Shown here in pieces: positions 27,320-36,591 of a stretch of DNA of 64,000 nt. This stretch comes from RYN-230 sp963723595. Lineage in GTDB: Bacteria > Actinomycetota > Actinomycetes > Streptosporangiales > Streptosporangiaceae. Position 1 is the first letter of the stretch, and every line of letters starts with the position of its first letter. Under the pieces are notes generated by a model, which saw nothing but the letters and a program-made list of their open reading frames with translations, was not told where the DNA came from and did not search any database. Both the position numbers and the translations under genes were made by a program. The stretch lies in assembly GCA_963723595.1 (NCBI GenBank), contig CAVRRQ010000006.1:1488001-1552000 (forward strand), given 5' to 3'.

Positions 27320-28306
27320 TTAGCGGGGCGGCAGCGCCCGGTCGGCGGCCTCGTGGATGCGCTCGATCTCCTCGTGGGTCAGCCGCTGCTCGCGCCGGGC
27401 CCGTGACTGGGCCCGCAGGTACTTGCGGAGCCGCCGGCCGCTGAACACGTCCACCCCCCCGATTCGGGCCACGGTCCACGGGACGGTGGGCCCGTAGATC
27501 ACCATGGCCGGGCGGATCCGCTGCTTGCGGCCCAGGGTCTCGCTGATGAGCCGGGCGGCCATGGCCGCTTCCCCCTGGGCGTGCTTCAGGCGGCCGGTCT
27601 GGCTGTACGGGCCGTGGTAGAGGTGGCCGCCCTGGGTGGCCCGGAGCGGCAGCCGGCGGTCCCACCGCTCGGAGTCCACCGCGAACACCCCGGCCGGCCC
27701 GACGATCAGATGATCGATGATGCAGGTGGTGCCCGGGATGGCCCGGCCGTTCAGGGTCAGGTAGCCGGACCGGCGCGCCAGCAGCAGCCGGCGCCGGGTG
27801 CGCCGCTGCGCGGACGTGACCCGGACCGCGGCCGGGATCACGGCGGTGGTCCGCGACCGGTGGATGGTGTCCAGGATGGCGACGATGGCCGCGGCGGTCA
27901 GGCCGGCCCGCCAGTCGAGGAAGATGCCCGCCACGACGCCGGCCGCGGCGGCCAGGACCGCACGGCGGATCCAGATCGGCATCCGGGGATCGGCGGCGAA
28001 ACTGGACAGCGGATGCTCGTGGCCCGGATGACGGTCACCCGCGGTGACGATCTCGCCGCCGGAGCCGTCCCCCCGCTCCGCGCCGTCCCCCGGCTCGGCC
28101 TCGCCCGCCTGGCCGGGGAGGACCGGGAGCTCGCGGGTGTCCGCCGCGTCCCCGGGATCGCCGTCTCCGGGATCGCCGTTCCCGGGATCGGCCGGGTCCG
28201 GCAGCGCGCCGCCGGCCGGCTGACCGGCCACGGCCGGCTCCGGGTCGCCGGGGCCCGCGGGCCCCGGCGCAGCCCCGGACGTACCCGGCCGCGTCATCCG
28301 ATCCAC
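27320..28306 (-). CDS. NERD-domain membrane protein, probable catalytic Lys lost
   Basis: The 328-residue product begins with about 110 disordered Pro/Gly/Asp-rich residues, has hydrophobic segments near 110-150 (AVLAAAAGVVAGIFLDW, LTAAAIVAIL), and then a NERD (nuclease-related) domain from about 185: LNGRAIPGTTCIIDHLIVGPAGVFAVDSERWDRR. In most family members the DSK part of this segment carries the Lys expected for PD-(D/E)xK chemistry; here the equivalent reads DSE, so nuclease activity is doubtful. The function of such membrane NERD proteins is unknown. Confidence 0.78.
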   Translation of the reverse strand: MDRMTRPGTSGAAPGPAGPGDPEPAVAGQPAGGALPDPADPGNGDPGDGDPGDAADTRELPVLPGQAGEAEPGDGAERGDGSGGEIVTAGDRHPGHEHPLSSFAADPRMPIWIRRAVLAAAAGVVAGIFLDWRAGLTAAAIVAILDTIHRSRTTAVIPAAVRVTSAQRRTRRRLLLARRSGYLTLNGRAIPGTTCIIDHLIVGPAGVFAVDSERWDRRLPLRATQGGHLYHGPYSQTGRLKHAQGEAAMAARLISETLGRKQRIRPAMVIYGPTVPWTVARIGGVDVFSGRRLRKYLRAQSRARREQRLTHEEIERIHEAADRALPPR

Positions 28307-28409
28307 CGGTCAGAGGGTAACCGATGCAATGCGTAGCTGTCTGGGAACATCACGTGACACACCGTGAATGCGCCGAACCTGGCTTCTGGACCCGGGCAAA
28401 TCAGGAGAC

Positions 28410-28415
28410 TACGGT
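28410..28415 (+). promoter_or_regulatory. -10 element placing a leaderless start for the amidase
   Basis: TACGGT (TANNNT) lies eight bases before GTG 28424 with no ribosome-binding site at proper distance (AGGAG is 16 bases away). This supports GTG 28424 as start of both transcript and protein. Confidence 0.4.
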
Positions 28416-28423
28416 GCGAAACC

Positions 28424-29848
28424 GTGACCGACATCCATGATCTGACCGTGACCGAGCTGGCCGCCGCGATCCGCCAGGGTGAGCTCTCGCCGGTGCAGAT
28501 AACCGCCCACTACCTGGACCGCACCGAGCGGATGAACGCGGACGTGGGGGCGTTCTTCACGGTCATCGCGGAACGGGCCGCGGACCAGGCCAGCGAGGCC
28601 GAGAAGGCCGTGAGCCAGGTCGGCGAGCCCGGCGAACTCCCCCCGCTGACCGGCATCCCCATCCCCATCAAGGACCTGAACATGGTGGCCGGGGTGCGCC
28701 AGACCCTCGGTTCCGCCGTCTTCGCCGACAACGTCGCGGCCACCGACGATCACGTCACCGCGGCGCTCCGGGCCGCCGGGGCCGTGATCACCGGGAAGAC
28801 GGCCACCCCCGAGTTCGGCCTGCCCTGCTACACCGAGACCGCGATCGGGCCGCCCGCCCGGACACCCTGGGACCTGACCCGGTCCGCGGGCGGGTCGAGC
28901 GGCGGCGCGGGCGCCGCGGTGGCAGCGGGCCTGGCCCCGGCCGCCCAGGGCAGCGACGGCGGCGGCTCGATCCGCATCCCGTCCAGCGTCTGCGGCCTGT
29001 TCGGGCTGAAACCGTCCCGGGGCCGGATCTCCAACGCCCCGCTGATCCCGGACCTGGCCGGGCTGGTCACCGAGGGCCCGCTGGCCCGGTCGGTCGCCGA
29101 CGCGGCGCTGCTGCTCGACGTGATGACCGGCAACCAGCCGGGCGACATGTACACCCAGCCGCCGCTCCCGCCGGGGGAGACGTTCCTGGCCTGCGCGCAG
29201 CGGCCGCCCGGGCGGCTGCGCATCGGCCGGACCCTGCAGCACCCCATCGAGGGCGCGGCCGTGCACCCGGACTGCGTGGCCGCCTACGAGGACGCCAGCG
29301 CGCTGCTGGCCAGCCTGGGGCATAAGGTCGAGGACCTGGCCATGCCGTTCGGCCCGGACACGGTGCCCGCGTTCGAGACGCTCTGGTACGCGACGGCCAC
29401 GCTGGCCCCGGTCGATCCGGCCCGCGAGGACCGCCTGCTGCCGTTCACCGCGTACATGCGCGAGCGGGGCCGCGGAATCCCGGCCAGCGACCTGATCTTC
29501 GCCCAGGCCTATCTCCAGCTCGCGGTGCGCCAGGCGCTCGCGGTGCTGAACGGCTACGACGCGGTGCTGATGCCGACGCTGGCGTCCCCGCCGGTGCCGG
29601 TGGGCTACTTCGAGGAGGTGCCCCCGGCGGAGAACTTCGAGCGGCAGAAGGCCTTCACCCCGTTCACCGCGCTGTTCAACGTGTCGGGCCAGCCGGCCGT
29701 GAGCCTGCCGCTGCACTGGAACGAGGCCGGGCTGCCGATCGGCGTGATGCTGGCCGGCCGGGTGGGGGAGGAGGGCGCGCTGATCTCGCTGTCGGCCCAG
29801 CTGGAGGAGGCCCGCCCGTGGCGGGACCGCCACCCCGCCCTATGGTGA
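28424..29848 (+). CDS. Amidase (amidase signature family)
   Basis: Hydrolyses amide bonds with a Ser-cisSer-Lys triad. Lys 83 lies in GIPIPIKDLN, the cis-Ser in AGGSSGGAGAAVA (Ser 158-159) and the nucleophile Ser 182 in GSDGGGSIRIPSS. The 474-residue protein is complete, with FNVSGQPAVSLPLHWNEAGLPIG near its end. It resembles stand-alone amidases rather than GatA of the tRNA amidotransferase, since no gatB/gatC are nearby. The penicillin-acylase-family gene follows 67 bases later on the same strand, giving a pair of amide hydrolases. Confidence 0.9.
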   Translation: MTDIHDLTVTELAAAIRQGELSPVQITAHYLDRTERMNADVGAFFTVIAERAADQASEAEKAVSQVGEPGELPPLTGIPIPIKDLNMVAGVRQTLGSAVFADNVAATDDHVTAALRAAGAVITGKTATPEFGLPCYTETAIGPPARTPWDLTRSAGGSSGGAGAAVAAGLAPAAQGSDGGGSIRIPSSVCGLFGLKPSRGRISNAPLIPDLAGLVTEGPLARSVADAALLLDVMTGNQPGDMYTQPPLPPGETFLACAQRPPGRLRIGRTLQHPIEGAAVHPDCVAAYEDASALLASLGHKVEDLAMPFGPDTVPAFETLWYATATLAPVDPAREDRLLPFTAYMRERGRGIPASDLIFAQAYLQLAVRQALAVLNGYDAVLMPTLASPPVPVGYFEEVPPAENFERQKAFTPFTALFNVSGQPAVSLPLHWNEAGLPIGVMLAGRVGEEGALISLSAQLEEARPWRDRHPALW

Positions 29849-29892
29849 GGCTCTGTGATCAGGCGGGGGCTACCCGCGGGTAAACCGCCCGT

Positions 29893-29898
29893 TATAGT
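29893..29898 (+). promoter_or_regulatory. Candidate -10 element for the penicillin acylase gene
   Basis: TATAGT lies 17 bases before ATG 29916 in the short gap after the amidase. No clear -35 or Shine-Dalgarno sequence is seen. Confidence 0.3.
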
Positions 29899-29915
29899 CC
29901 GGTATCGGTGATCAG

Positions 29916-32477
29916 ATGACCCTGGGACAACGGCGCTCCAGGATCGCCTGGCGGGTGCTCCGCGTGGCGATCCCGGTACTGGTATGCGCCGTCCTCCTCG
30001 GCGTGCTGGCCTTCGGCTACGCCACGGTGCCCGCGCTGGGCCCGGCCCTGGACCCCGGCCGCGGCGTGTGGACGTCAGCCAGCGGCGGCGAGCTCCCGCG
30101 TTCGGGCCCGCTGAGCCTGCCCGGCCTGGACCACCCGGTCCAGGTGTCGTTCACCAGCCACGGCGTGCCGTCGGTCCGGGCGGACAGCCAGCACGACGTG
30201 TTCCTGGCCCAGGGCTACCTGCAGGCCCGGTTCCGGCTGGCCCAGATGGACCTGGAACGGCGGCTCGGCGAGGGGCGGCTGGCCCAGCTCGCGGGCCCGG
30301 CCGCGGTCAGCTCGGACCGGTTCGAGCTGCGGCTCGGCCTGGTCCGCACCGCGGAGCGGGAATGGGCCCAGATGCCCCGGTCCAGCCCCGCCGCGCAGGG
30401 CCTGCTCGCCTTCACCCGCGGGGTGAACGACGACCTGGCCCAGCTCCGCAGCGACCGGCAGTGGCCCGCCCTGTTCTCGCTGGCCGGGGTGAACCCGGGC
30501 GACTGGACGCCGGTGGACAGCCTGGTCGTCCAGGGCGACCTGACCGAGCAGCTGGACTTCACCACCACCCCGCTGGACTACGCCCTGCTGGAGCGCGCGC
30601 TCGGCCCGAAGCGGACCATGGCCTGGTTCCCGGTCCTGCCGCCGAACGAGCAGCACCCCTACGACCCGGGCCCGTACCGGAAGGCTGGCCTGGTCCCGCT
30701 CCAGCCCGGAACGTCAAGTTCACAATCGTCCGCAACGAAGACCGCCCGCCGTGCCCCCTCACCCAGCCGCACCGCCGCCGCGGCGACCGCCGCGTCCGCG
30801 CTGCTCGCCCAGGTGAATGCCCTGCCCGCGGGCCAGATTCACACCTACCCGGACAGCAACGCGTGGGCGGCCAACGGCCCGGCGGTGGCCGGCGGCCGGT
30901 CGATGCTGGCCGGGGACCCGCACCTGCCGCAGACCATCCCGTCGATCTGGTACCAGGTGGCGCTGTCCGCCCCGGGATACGCGGTGAGCGGCGTCAGCGT
31001 CCCGGGCCTGCCGGGTGTCCTCCTCGGCCACAACCAGCACATCGCCTGGTCCCTCACCGATACCCAGAACCAGGCCACGCTGTTCTACACCGAGCGGACC
31101 AGCAGGTCCCGGCCCGGTCAGTACTTCTGGGACGGCGCGTGGCGGCGGATGCGCCAGGTCCACTACACGATCGCGGTCCGGGGCGCGGCGGCGCAGCGGC
31201 TGACCGTGGACCTCACCGTGCACGGGCCGGTCATGACCCAGGCCGGGCAGACCACCTCGGTGGACTGGATGGGCAACGTCCCCTCACCCGACCTGGCCGT
31301 GCTGCTGGCCGTGAACACCGCGCACGACTGGGCCCAGTTCCACGCGGCGCTGGCGGACTGGCGGGCGCCTGCGCAGAACTTCGTGTACGCCGATGACCGG
31401 GGCCACATCGGCGCGATCTCGGCCGGGTACTACCCGGTGGTGCGGCACGGCCAGCCCTGGCTGCCGATGCCGGGCACCGGCGCGGACGACGTGGCCGGGG
31501 TGATCCCGTACCGGGAAGTGCCGCAGGCTTATGACCCGCCCGGGCACGTCGTGGCCACCGCGAACCAGCGCCCGGTCGGCCCGTCGTACCCGTACTACAT
31601 CGGGACCACCGCCGACTTCTTCGACCCCGGCTACCGGGCCAGCCAGATCTACGCCTCGCTGCAGGGCCGGCGCGGCCTGACCCCGGCCGCCTTCGCGGCC
31701 GTGCAGACCAGCCTCACCGACCCGCTGGCCCAGCGCATCCTGCCCAGGCTGCTCGCGGCGCTGCGCGAGCCCGGGGCGCGGCTGACGGTCCCGCAGCAGC
31801 AGGCTGCGCGGCTGCTGGAGGGCTGGGATGGCGCGATGACCGCCCGTTCGGCGGCCGCGTCGGTGTGGTGGACCTTCTGGTCGGACTACCTGACCGCGGT
31901 CTTCCAGCCGTGGTGGCACACCGCGGGGGTGCCGGTGCACCGGGATCGCGGCGGCCTGAAGGTCTCCCCGGACCAGGCCAGCCTGGACGAGGTGCTGGAG
32001 ACGTGGACGCTCCGCGACCCGGGCAACGCCACGTTCACCGCGCCGGGCGGGCCGCGGCGGACCGCGCCGCAGGTGATGCGGGCCGCGTTCGCCACCGCGG
32101 TGGCCCACCTGTCGTCCCGGCTGGGCGCAGCGCCCTCCCACTGGGCGTGGGGCCGGCTGCACAGCCGGCAGTTCCCGTCGCTGACCCAGGCGGACGCGCT
32201 CGGCTACGGCCCGCGCGCGGCGGGCGGGGACCCGTGGACCGTGGACGCCGCCGACGGCGGCCTGGTCGCCACCCAGGGACCCAGCTGGCGGATGATCGCG
32301 GCCTGGACCGGCCCCGGCGCGGGGACGGCGCAGGGCATTTACCCCGGCGGCCAGAGTGAGAACCCGGCCTCACCGTGGTATGAGGACCAAGTGGCTGACT
32401 GGTGGAACGGGCGTTATCTGCCGATGCCGCCGGCCGGATCGGCGGCGGGGGTGATCCGGTGGACGCTGCGCCCCTGA
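29916..32477 (+). CDS. Penicillin acylase family Ntn-hydrolase
   Basis: An 853-residue precursor with an N-terminal hydrophobic anchor or signal (about 12-38), an alpha-subunit region (ASGGELPRSG to the 240s), a variable linker and a beta-subunit starting at Ser 314 in YPDSNAWAANG. By family knowledge this Ser becomes the N-terminal nucleophile after self-cleavage. GDPHLPQTIPSIWYQVAL, GHNQHIAWSLTDTQN and the later NFVYADDRGHIG are typical. It probably acts outside the membrane on amides such as acyl-homoserine lactones or beta-lactams, but the substrate cannot be told. Confidence 0.93.
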   Translation: MTLGQRRSRIAWRVLRVAIPVLVCAVLLGVLAFGYATVPALGPALDPGRGVWTSASGGELPRSGPLSLPGLDHPVQVSFTSHGVPSVRADSQHDVFLAQGYLQARFRLAQMDLERRLGEGRLAQLAGPAAVSSDRFELRLGLVRTAEREWAQMPRSSPAAQGLLAFTRGVNDDLAQLRSDRQWPALFSLAGVNPGDWTPVDSLVVQGDLTEQLDFTTTPLDYALLERALGPKRTMAWFPVLPPNEQHPYDPGPYRKAGLVPLQPGTSSSQSSATKTARRAPSPSRTAAAATAASALLAQVNALPAGQIHTYPDSNAWAANGPAVAGGRSMLAGDPHLPQTIPSIWYQVALSAPGYAVSGVSVPGLPGVLLGHNQHIAWSLTDTQNQATLFYTERTSRSRPGQYFWDGAWRRMRQVHYTIAVRGAAAQRLTVDLTVHGPVMTQAGQTTSVDWMGNVPSPDLAVLLAVNTAHDWAQFHAALADWRAPAQNFVYADDRGHIGAISAGYYPVVRHGQPWLPMPGTGADDVAGVIPYREVPQAYDPPGHVVATANQRPVGPSYPYYIGTTADFFDPGYRASQIYASLQGRRGLTPAAFAAVQTSLTDPLAQRILPRLLAALREPGARLTVPQQQAARLLEGWDGAMTARSAAASVWWTFWSDYLTAVFQPWWHTAGVPVHRDRGGLKVSPDQASLDEVLETWTLRDPGNATFTAPGGPRRTAPQVMRAAFATAVAHLSSRLGAAPSHWAWGRLHSRQFPSLTQADALGYGPRAAGGDPWTVDAADGGLVATQGPSWRMIAAWTGPGAGTAQGIYPGGQSENPASPWYEDQVADWWNGRYLPMPPAGSAAGVIRWTLRP

Positions 32478-32580
32478 CTTCCGCGGACCTGACTTCCGCG
32501 GACCTGAGTCCCGCCGACCGGTGTCCCGCCGACCGGTGTTCCGCCGACACGTGTCCCGCGCAGCTGAGCCCGGCGCACCT
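32476..32580 (+). repeat. Seven diverged 15-bp tandem repeats
   Basis: Units of the form GACTTCCGCGGACCT start in the stop codon of the preceding gene and recur every 15 bases, with increasing divergence to about 32580. In one frame they read as (T/S)xAD(L/R) pentapeptides, but no start or ribosome-binding site supports translation there. Confidence 0.85.
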
Positions 32581-32612
32581 GGCGGGCCGCCGCCCGCCGC
32601 GGGCGGGTGGCC

Positions 32613-33104
32613 ATGTCTGACCTGAACCGGCTGGGCAAGCGGGGCGCGTACCGGCTCGGGCGGCTGGGCGCCCCGCCGCCCGCTCCCGCAGTGCCGCCCG
32701 CGCCGCACTACCCCTCATGGGTCCCCGGGCACCGGGGCCCGGCGGTGCTGTGGCTGCTGGGCGCCGTGGCCGCGGCGGTCCTGATCGCGCTGGGAGCCGC
32801 GGCGGGCTGGTGGTTCCTGCCGTTCGTGGCCGGGCTGGCCGCCGGGGCCGCGGCCCGCTACGGGCGCTGGCGGCTGCGGGCCGCGCTGCCCGCCGCGGCG
32901 CTGGTGGCGGCGATCGGCTGGGCCATCCCGCTCGGCTGGCAGGCCCTGCACGGCGCCCCGGTCCGCGCGACCGCGCGCGTGGTCGCGGCGCTGGCCGGGC
33001 TGCCGCCGCACGCTGTCGTCGCCATCGCCGCGACCCTGGTGGTCGCGGTCCTCCAGGCCCTGGCCGGCCTGTGGCTGACCTGGACCCTGATTCCCAGGCC
33101 GTAG
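32613..33104 (+). CDS. Small membrane protein of unknown function
   Basis: The 163-residue product has a Pro-rich cytoplasmic N-terminus (about 1-45) and four hydrophobic segments (VLWLLGAVAAAVLIALG, WWFLPFVAGLAAGAAA, LVAAIGWAIPLGW, VVAIAATLVVAVLQALAGLWLTW). ATG 32613 is preferred to GTG 32607. It could be a small regulatory or chaperone-like membrane protein for a neighbour, but nothing identifies it. Confidence 0.6.
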   Translation: MSDLNRLGKRGAYRLGRLGAPPPAPAVPPAPHYPSWVPGHRGPAVLWLLGAVAAAVLIALGAAAGWWFLPFVAGLAAGAAARYGRWRLRAALPAAALVAAIGWAIPLGWQALHGAPVRATARVVAALAGLPPHAVVAIAATLVVAVLQALAGLWLTWTLIPRP

Positions 33105-33237
33105 GCCCGCAGCCCGGTGCTCCCGGGCGTTCCGGGCGGGGCAGCGGGCCCGGTACAGGCCAAACTCAGCACCCAAGGAGGTAACTGCGGCCGTAAGGGT
33201 TGTGCGCCGCGCGGCCGGATGGCCCGATCATTGAAGG

Positions 33238-35088
33238 GTGACGAGCGACGAGACCAGACGGAGGGCCGCGGCCCACGGGGTAGCCGCGAGCTACCGTGAC
33301 TGGCACGGGCGGCAGGTCGAGGTGAGCCAGCGGACGCTCGACGCCATCCTGGATGCGCTGGGCGAACCGCCGGGCGAGGTCCTGGCGGGAGTCCCCGCGG
33401 CAGAGGACGGCGTGGCGCGGGAGGCGGCGGAAGACGCGGCGGGGGACGGGCCCGTGGTGCCGGGACCCGAGGACCGGTCGTGGGGCTTCGCGGTCCAGCT
33501 GTACTCGCTGCGCTCCCGCCAGTCGTGGGGGCACGGCGACCTGGGCGACCTGGCCGACCTGGCCGCGTGGAGCGCGAGCGACCTGGGCGCGGGCTTCATC
33601 CTGATCAACCCGCTGCACGCGGGCGAGCCCATGCCGCCGCTGAGCCAGTCCCCCTACCTGCCGATGAGCCGGCGCTTCACCAGCCCGCTGTACCTGCGGA
33701 TCGAGGACATCCCCGAGTACGCGAAGCTCACCGCCGGGGACCGGGTGCGCATCGACTCCCTCGCCGCGCCGCTGCGGGCCCGCAACGCCACCAGCGAGCT
33801 GCTCGACCGGGACGAGGTGTGGCGGGCCAAGCGGACCGCCCTGCAGATCATCTACCGGCAGCCGATGACCGCGCAGCGCCGGGCTGAGTTCGACGCCTAC
33901 CGGGCCCGGGAAGGACAGCCGCTGGACGACTGGAGCCTGTGGTGCGCGCTGGCCGAGATCCACGGGCCGGACTGGCGGGCCTGGCCGGAACCGCTGCGCA
34001 CCGTGGGCTCCGCCGAGGTCGCGGCCGAGCGGGCCCGGCTGGCCGGCCAGGCCCTGTTCCACGCCTGGCTGCAGTGGCTGGCGGACAGCCAGCTGTCCGC
34101 CGCCCAGGACACGGCGCGGGCCGCCGGGATGCGCATCGGCATCATCCGTGATCTCGCCGTCGGCTGCCATCCGGGCGGGGCCGACGCCTGGGCCTGGCAG
34201 GACGTGATGGTCCCCGGGGTCAGCGTGGGCGCCCCGCCGGACGAGTTCAACCAGCGCGGCCAGGACTGGAACCAGCCGCCCTGGCATCCGCTGCGGCTGG
34301 CCGGCCAGGAGTACGCGCCGCTCGCGGACCTGATGGACGCCGCCCTGCGGCACGCCGGCGGCCTGCGCGTCGACCACGTGATGGGGCTGTTCCGGCTCTG
34401 GTGGGTGCCGGCCGGGCTGAGCCCGGACCAGGGCACCTACGTGCGCTACGACCACCGGGCCATGGTCGGCGTGCTGGCCGGCCAGGCGGTGTCGGCCGGG
34501 GCGCTGGCCATCGGCGAGGACCTGGGCACCGTGGAGCCGTACATCCGGGAGTACCTGGCCGACCGGGGGGTGCTCGGCACCGCGATGCTCTGGTTCGAGC
34601 GTGGCCCGGACGGCGCGCCGCTCCCGCCGGGCAAGTGGCGCCGCAACTGCCTGGCCATGGTGGGCACGCACGATGTGCCGCCCATCGCGGCCTTCGTGAC
34701 CGGGGAGCAGGTGGAGCTGCGTTCCCGGCTCGGCCTGCTCACCCGGTCCTACCGGGAGGAAAGCGACGAGTCCGACGCCGTGGTGCGCGCCTGGCAGGAA
34801 GTCCTGGAGGCCGAGGGGCTCCTGCCCGCCAGCGGCAGGCCCAGCCCGGCGGAGTTCACCGTGGCCTGCTACGCGTTCCTGGCCCGCACCCCGGCCCTGC
34901 TCATCGGGGTGTCCCTGGCCGACGCGGTGGGGGACCGGCGGCCGCAGAACATCCCCGGCACCACGGACGAGTACCCGAACTGGCGGGTCCCGCTGTGCGA
35001 CGGTGAGGGCCGGGCGGTGTCCCTGGATGACCTGGCGGACTCCCGCACGGTCCGTGCGGTGGCCCGGGCGGTCGCCAGCCACCAGTGA
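33238..35088 (+). CDS. malQ: 4-alpha-glucanotransferase (amylomaltase)
   Basis: GH77 enzyme that transfers alpha-1,4-glucan segments in maltodextrin and glycogen metabolism. The 616-residue protein has WGFAVQLYSLRSRQSWGHGDLGDL, INPLHA, SPYLPMSRRF, the catalytic strand GGLRVDHVMGLFRLWW, AIGEDLGTVEPYI with the acid/base Glu, and VGTHDVPP. An N-terminal extension of about 80 residues precedes the barrel, as in other actinobacterial MalQ proteins. GTG 33238 lacks a strong ribosome-binding site. It overlaps the next gene by four bases. Confidence 0.93.
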   Translation: MTSDETRRRAAAHGVAASYRDWHGRQVEVSQRTLDAILDALGEPPGEVLAGVPAAEDGVAREAAEDAAGDGPVVPGPEDRSWGFAVQLYSLRSRQSWGHGDLGDLADLAAWSASDLGAGFILINPLHAGEPMPPLSQSPYLPMSRRFTSPLYLRIEDIPEYAKLTAGDRVRIDSLAAPLRARNATSELLDRDEVWRAKRTALQIIYRQPMTAQRRAEFDAYRAREGQPLDDWSLWCALAEIHGPDWRAWPEPLRTVGSAEVAAERARLAGQALFHAWLQWLADSQLSAAQDTARAAGMRIGIIRDLAVGCHPGGADAWAWQDVMVPGVSVGAPPDEFNQRGQDWNQPPWHPLRLAGQEYAPLADLMDAALRHAGGLRVDHVMGLFRLWWVPAGLSPDQGTYVRYDHRAMVGVLAGQAVSAGALAIGEDLGTVEPYIREYLADRGVLGTAMLWFERGPDGAPLPPGKWRRNCLAMVGTHDVPPIAAFVTGEQVELRSRLGLLTRSYREESDESDAVVRAWQEVLEAEGLLPASGRPSPAEFTVACYAFLARTPALLIGVSLADAVGDRRPQNIPGTTDEYPNWRVPLCDGEGRAVSLDDLADSRTVRAVARAVASHQ

Positions 35089-36485
35089 CCCGGCGCCGCC
35101 CCCTCCCGGCCCCCAGCCGCCCGGCCCCGCCCAGCCGCCCGGCGAAGCTCTGGCGCGACCGCGACTTCGGTGTCTTCCTGACCGCGCAGACCCTCTCGGT
35201 GGCCGGCGACTCGTTCGCCCTCATCGCGGTCCCGCTCCTGGTGCTCCGGGCCACCGGCTCGGTCGCCCAGATGGGCCTGCTCACCGGCGCGGCCGGAGCG
35301 GCGGCCGTCGTCGCGGGCATCTTCGCCGGCATCCTGGCCGACCGCCTCGACCGCTGGATCCTGATGGCCGCCTGCGACCTGGCCCGGATGGTCCTCTACG
35401 GCCTCATCCCCCTGGCCTGGGCCTTCCACCCGGAGGTCTGGCTGCTGTACGTGATCCTCCCGCTCTGCGCCGCCATCGGCATGATCTTCCAGGTCGGCTA
35501 CGTCACCGTTGTCCCGGCCCTGTCCGGCCCCGCCCGCATCACCGAAGCCAACGGCCTCCTCTACGCCGCCCAGTCGGCCGCCGCCGTCGCCGCCCCCCTG
35601 CTCGCGGGGCTGATCTCGGCGCTGGTCGGCCCAGCTAACGCCATCGCGGTCGACGCGGCCAGCTTCGCCGTCTCCGCCGTCGGCGTGCTCGTGGTCCGGC
35701 ACGGTCTGGCCTCCCGCCAGCCGGCGATGGCCGATTCCGTTGCGCCCGCGGGGCCGGTCCCGGCTGGCTGCTCCGCAACGCCATCCGGGACGGCCACCCC
35801 GGGCGCCTCCGGCGTGGCCACCCCCGGGGAGCCCGTGTCCGGCTCCCCGGACCGGGCCGGGCCCTGGCGTGAGCTGCTGGCCGGAGCCCGGTTCCTGTGG
35901 CAGCACCCCACGTTGCGGGCGCTGACCATCCTGCTGACCTTCTACATCTTCGCCATCCAGGGCCTCCCCGACGTGCTCATCTACTACGTCAAGCACGACC
36001 TCCACCAGGGCGACGGCGTCGTCGGCCTGGTCCTCGCCGTAGCCGCCGTCGGCACCGTCGCCGGCGCCCTCCTCGTGGCCCCCGTCCGCCGCAAACTCAG
36101 CTTCGGCACCACCTGGTCCGGCGCCGTCATCCTGAGCGCCCTGGCCATCGCCGGACTCGGCGCCACCGGCAGCGTCCCGCCCACCGCCGTGCTAGCCGCC
36201 CTCTACCTGGCCTGCGCCAGCGTGGCCGGCATCGCCTCCATGTCCCTCCGCCAGCAGGTAACCCCGGACCACCTCCTGGGCCGGGTCACGGCCGCCTTCT
36301 GGACCATCCACTTCTCCCTGGGCCCACTAGGCGCCGCCCTGCTGACCTGGGCCGCCGGCCACTACGGCGTCATGCCAGCCTGCGTCGCCAGCGGCACAAC
36401 GTGCTTGTTCATTGGCACGATCGCCCTGGTCACTCCGATCCGGCGACGCGCCACGCGTCCCGGTGTAACCGCAGCCGAGACCTGA
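35085..36485 (+). CDS. MFS transporter
   Basis: A 466-residue major facilitator with about twelve membrane segments in two halves, split by a Pro/Ala/Gly-rich cytoplasmic loop (about 215-265). The loop-2 motif GILADRLDRW and the first-helix pattern FLTAQTLSVAGDSFALIAVPLLVL resemble drug-exporter-like MFS proteins of actinomycetes. GTG 35085 overlaps the malQ stop (GTGA), suggesting translational coupling, although no functional link to glucan transfer is evident. The substrate is unknown. Confidence 0.88.
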   Translation: MTRRRPLPAPSRPAPPSRPAKLWRDRDFGVFLTAQTLSVAGDSFALIAVPLLVLRATGSVAQMGLLTGAAGAAAVVAGIFAGILADRLDRWILMAACDLARMVLYGLIPLAWAFHPEVWLLYVILPLCAAIGMIFQVGYVTVVPALSGPARITEANGLLYAAQSAAAVAAPLLAGLISALVGPANAIAVDAASFAVSAVGVLVVRHGLASRQPAMADSVAPAGPVPAGCSATPSGTATPGASGVATPGEPVSGSPDRAGPWRELLAGARFLWQHPTLRALTILLTFYIFAIQGLPDVLIYYVKHDLHQGDGVVGLVLAVAAVGTVAGALLVAPVRRKLSFGTTWSGAVILSALAIAGLGATGSVPPTAVLAALYLACASVAGIASMSLRQQVTPDHLLGRVTAAFWTIHFSLGPLGAALLTWAAGHYGVMPACVASGTTCLFIGTIALVTPIRRRATRPGVTAAET

Positions 36486-36489
36486 CCGA

Positions 36490-36511
36490 GGCGTCCCGGC
36501 CCCGGGGCGCC
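36490..36511. terminator. Hairpin between convergent MFS and pepN genes
   Basis: GGCGTCCCGG (36490-36499) pairs with CCGGGGCGCC (36502-36511) with one mismatch. It sits five bases after the MFS stop and before the end of the convergent aminopeptidase gene, so it could serve both strands. Confidence 0.4.
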
Positions 36512-36591
36512 AAGGGGTTCCAGGTTTCAACGCGCCGATCACAGGCACCTGGGGCAAGTGACTCAGGGCCGCGCCAGCGGGGTTTCAGCCG

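Noticed and set aside
32402..32620. A possible pentapeptide-repeat protein (TSADL, SPADR, CPADR units)
   Set aside because: The frame starts inside the penicillin acylase gene, has no ribosome-binding site, and the pattern follows from the 15-bp DNA repeat.
33174..33234. A possible ten-codon leader peptide after a perfect AAGGAGGT before malQ
   Set aside because: The nearest start (GTG 33202) is about 20 bases from the Shine-Dalgarno sequence, too far for efficient initiation, and the peptide has no regulatory codon pattern.
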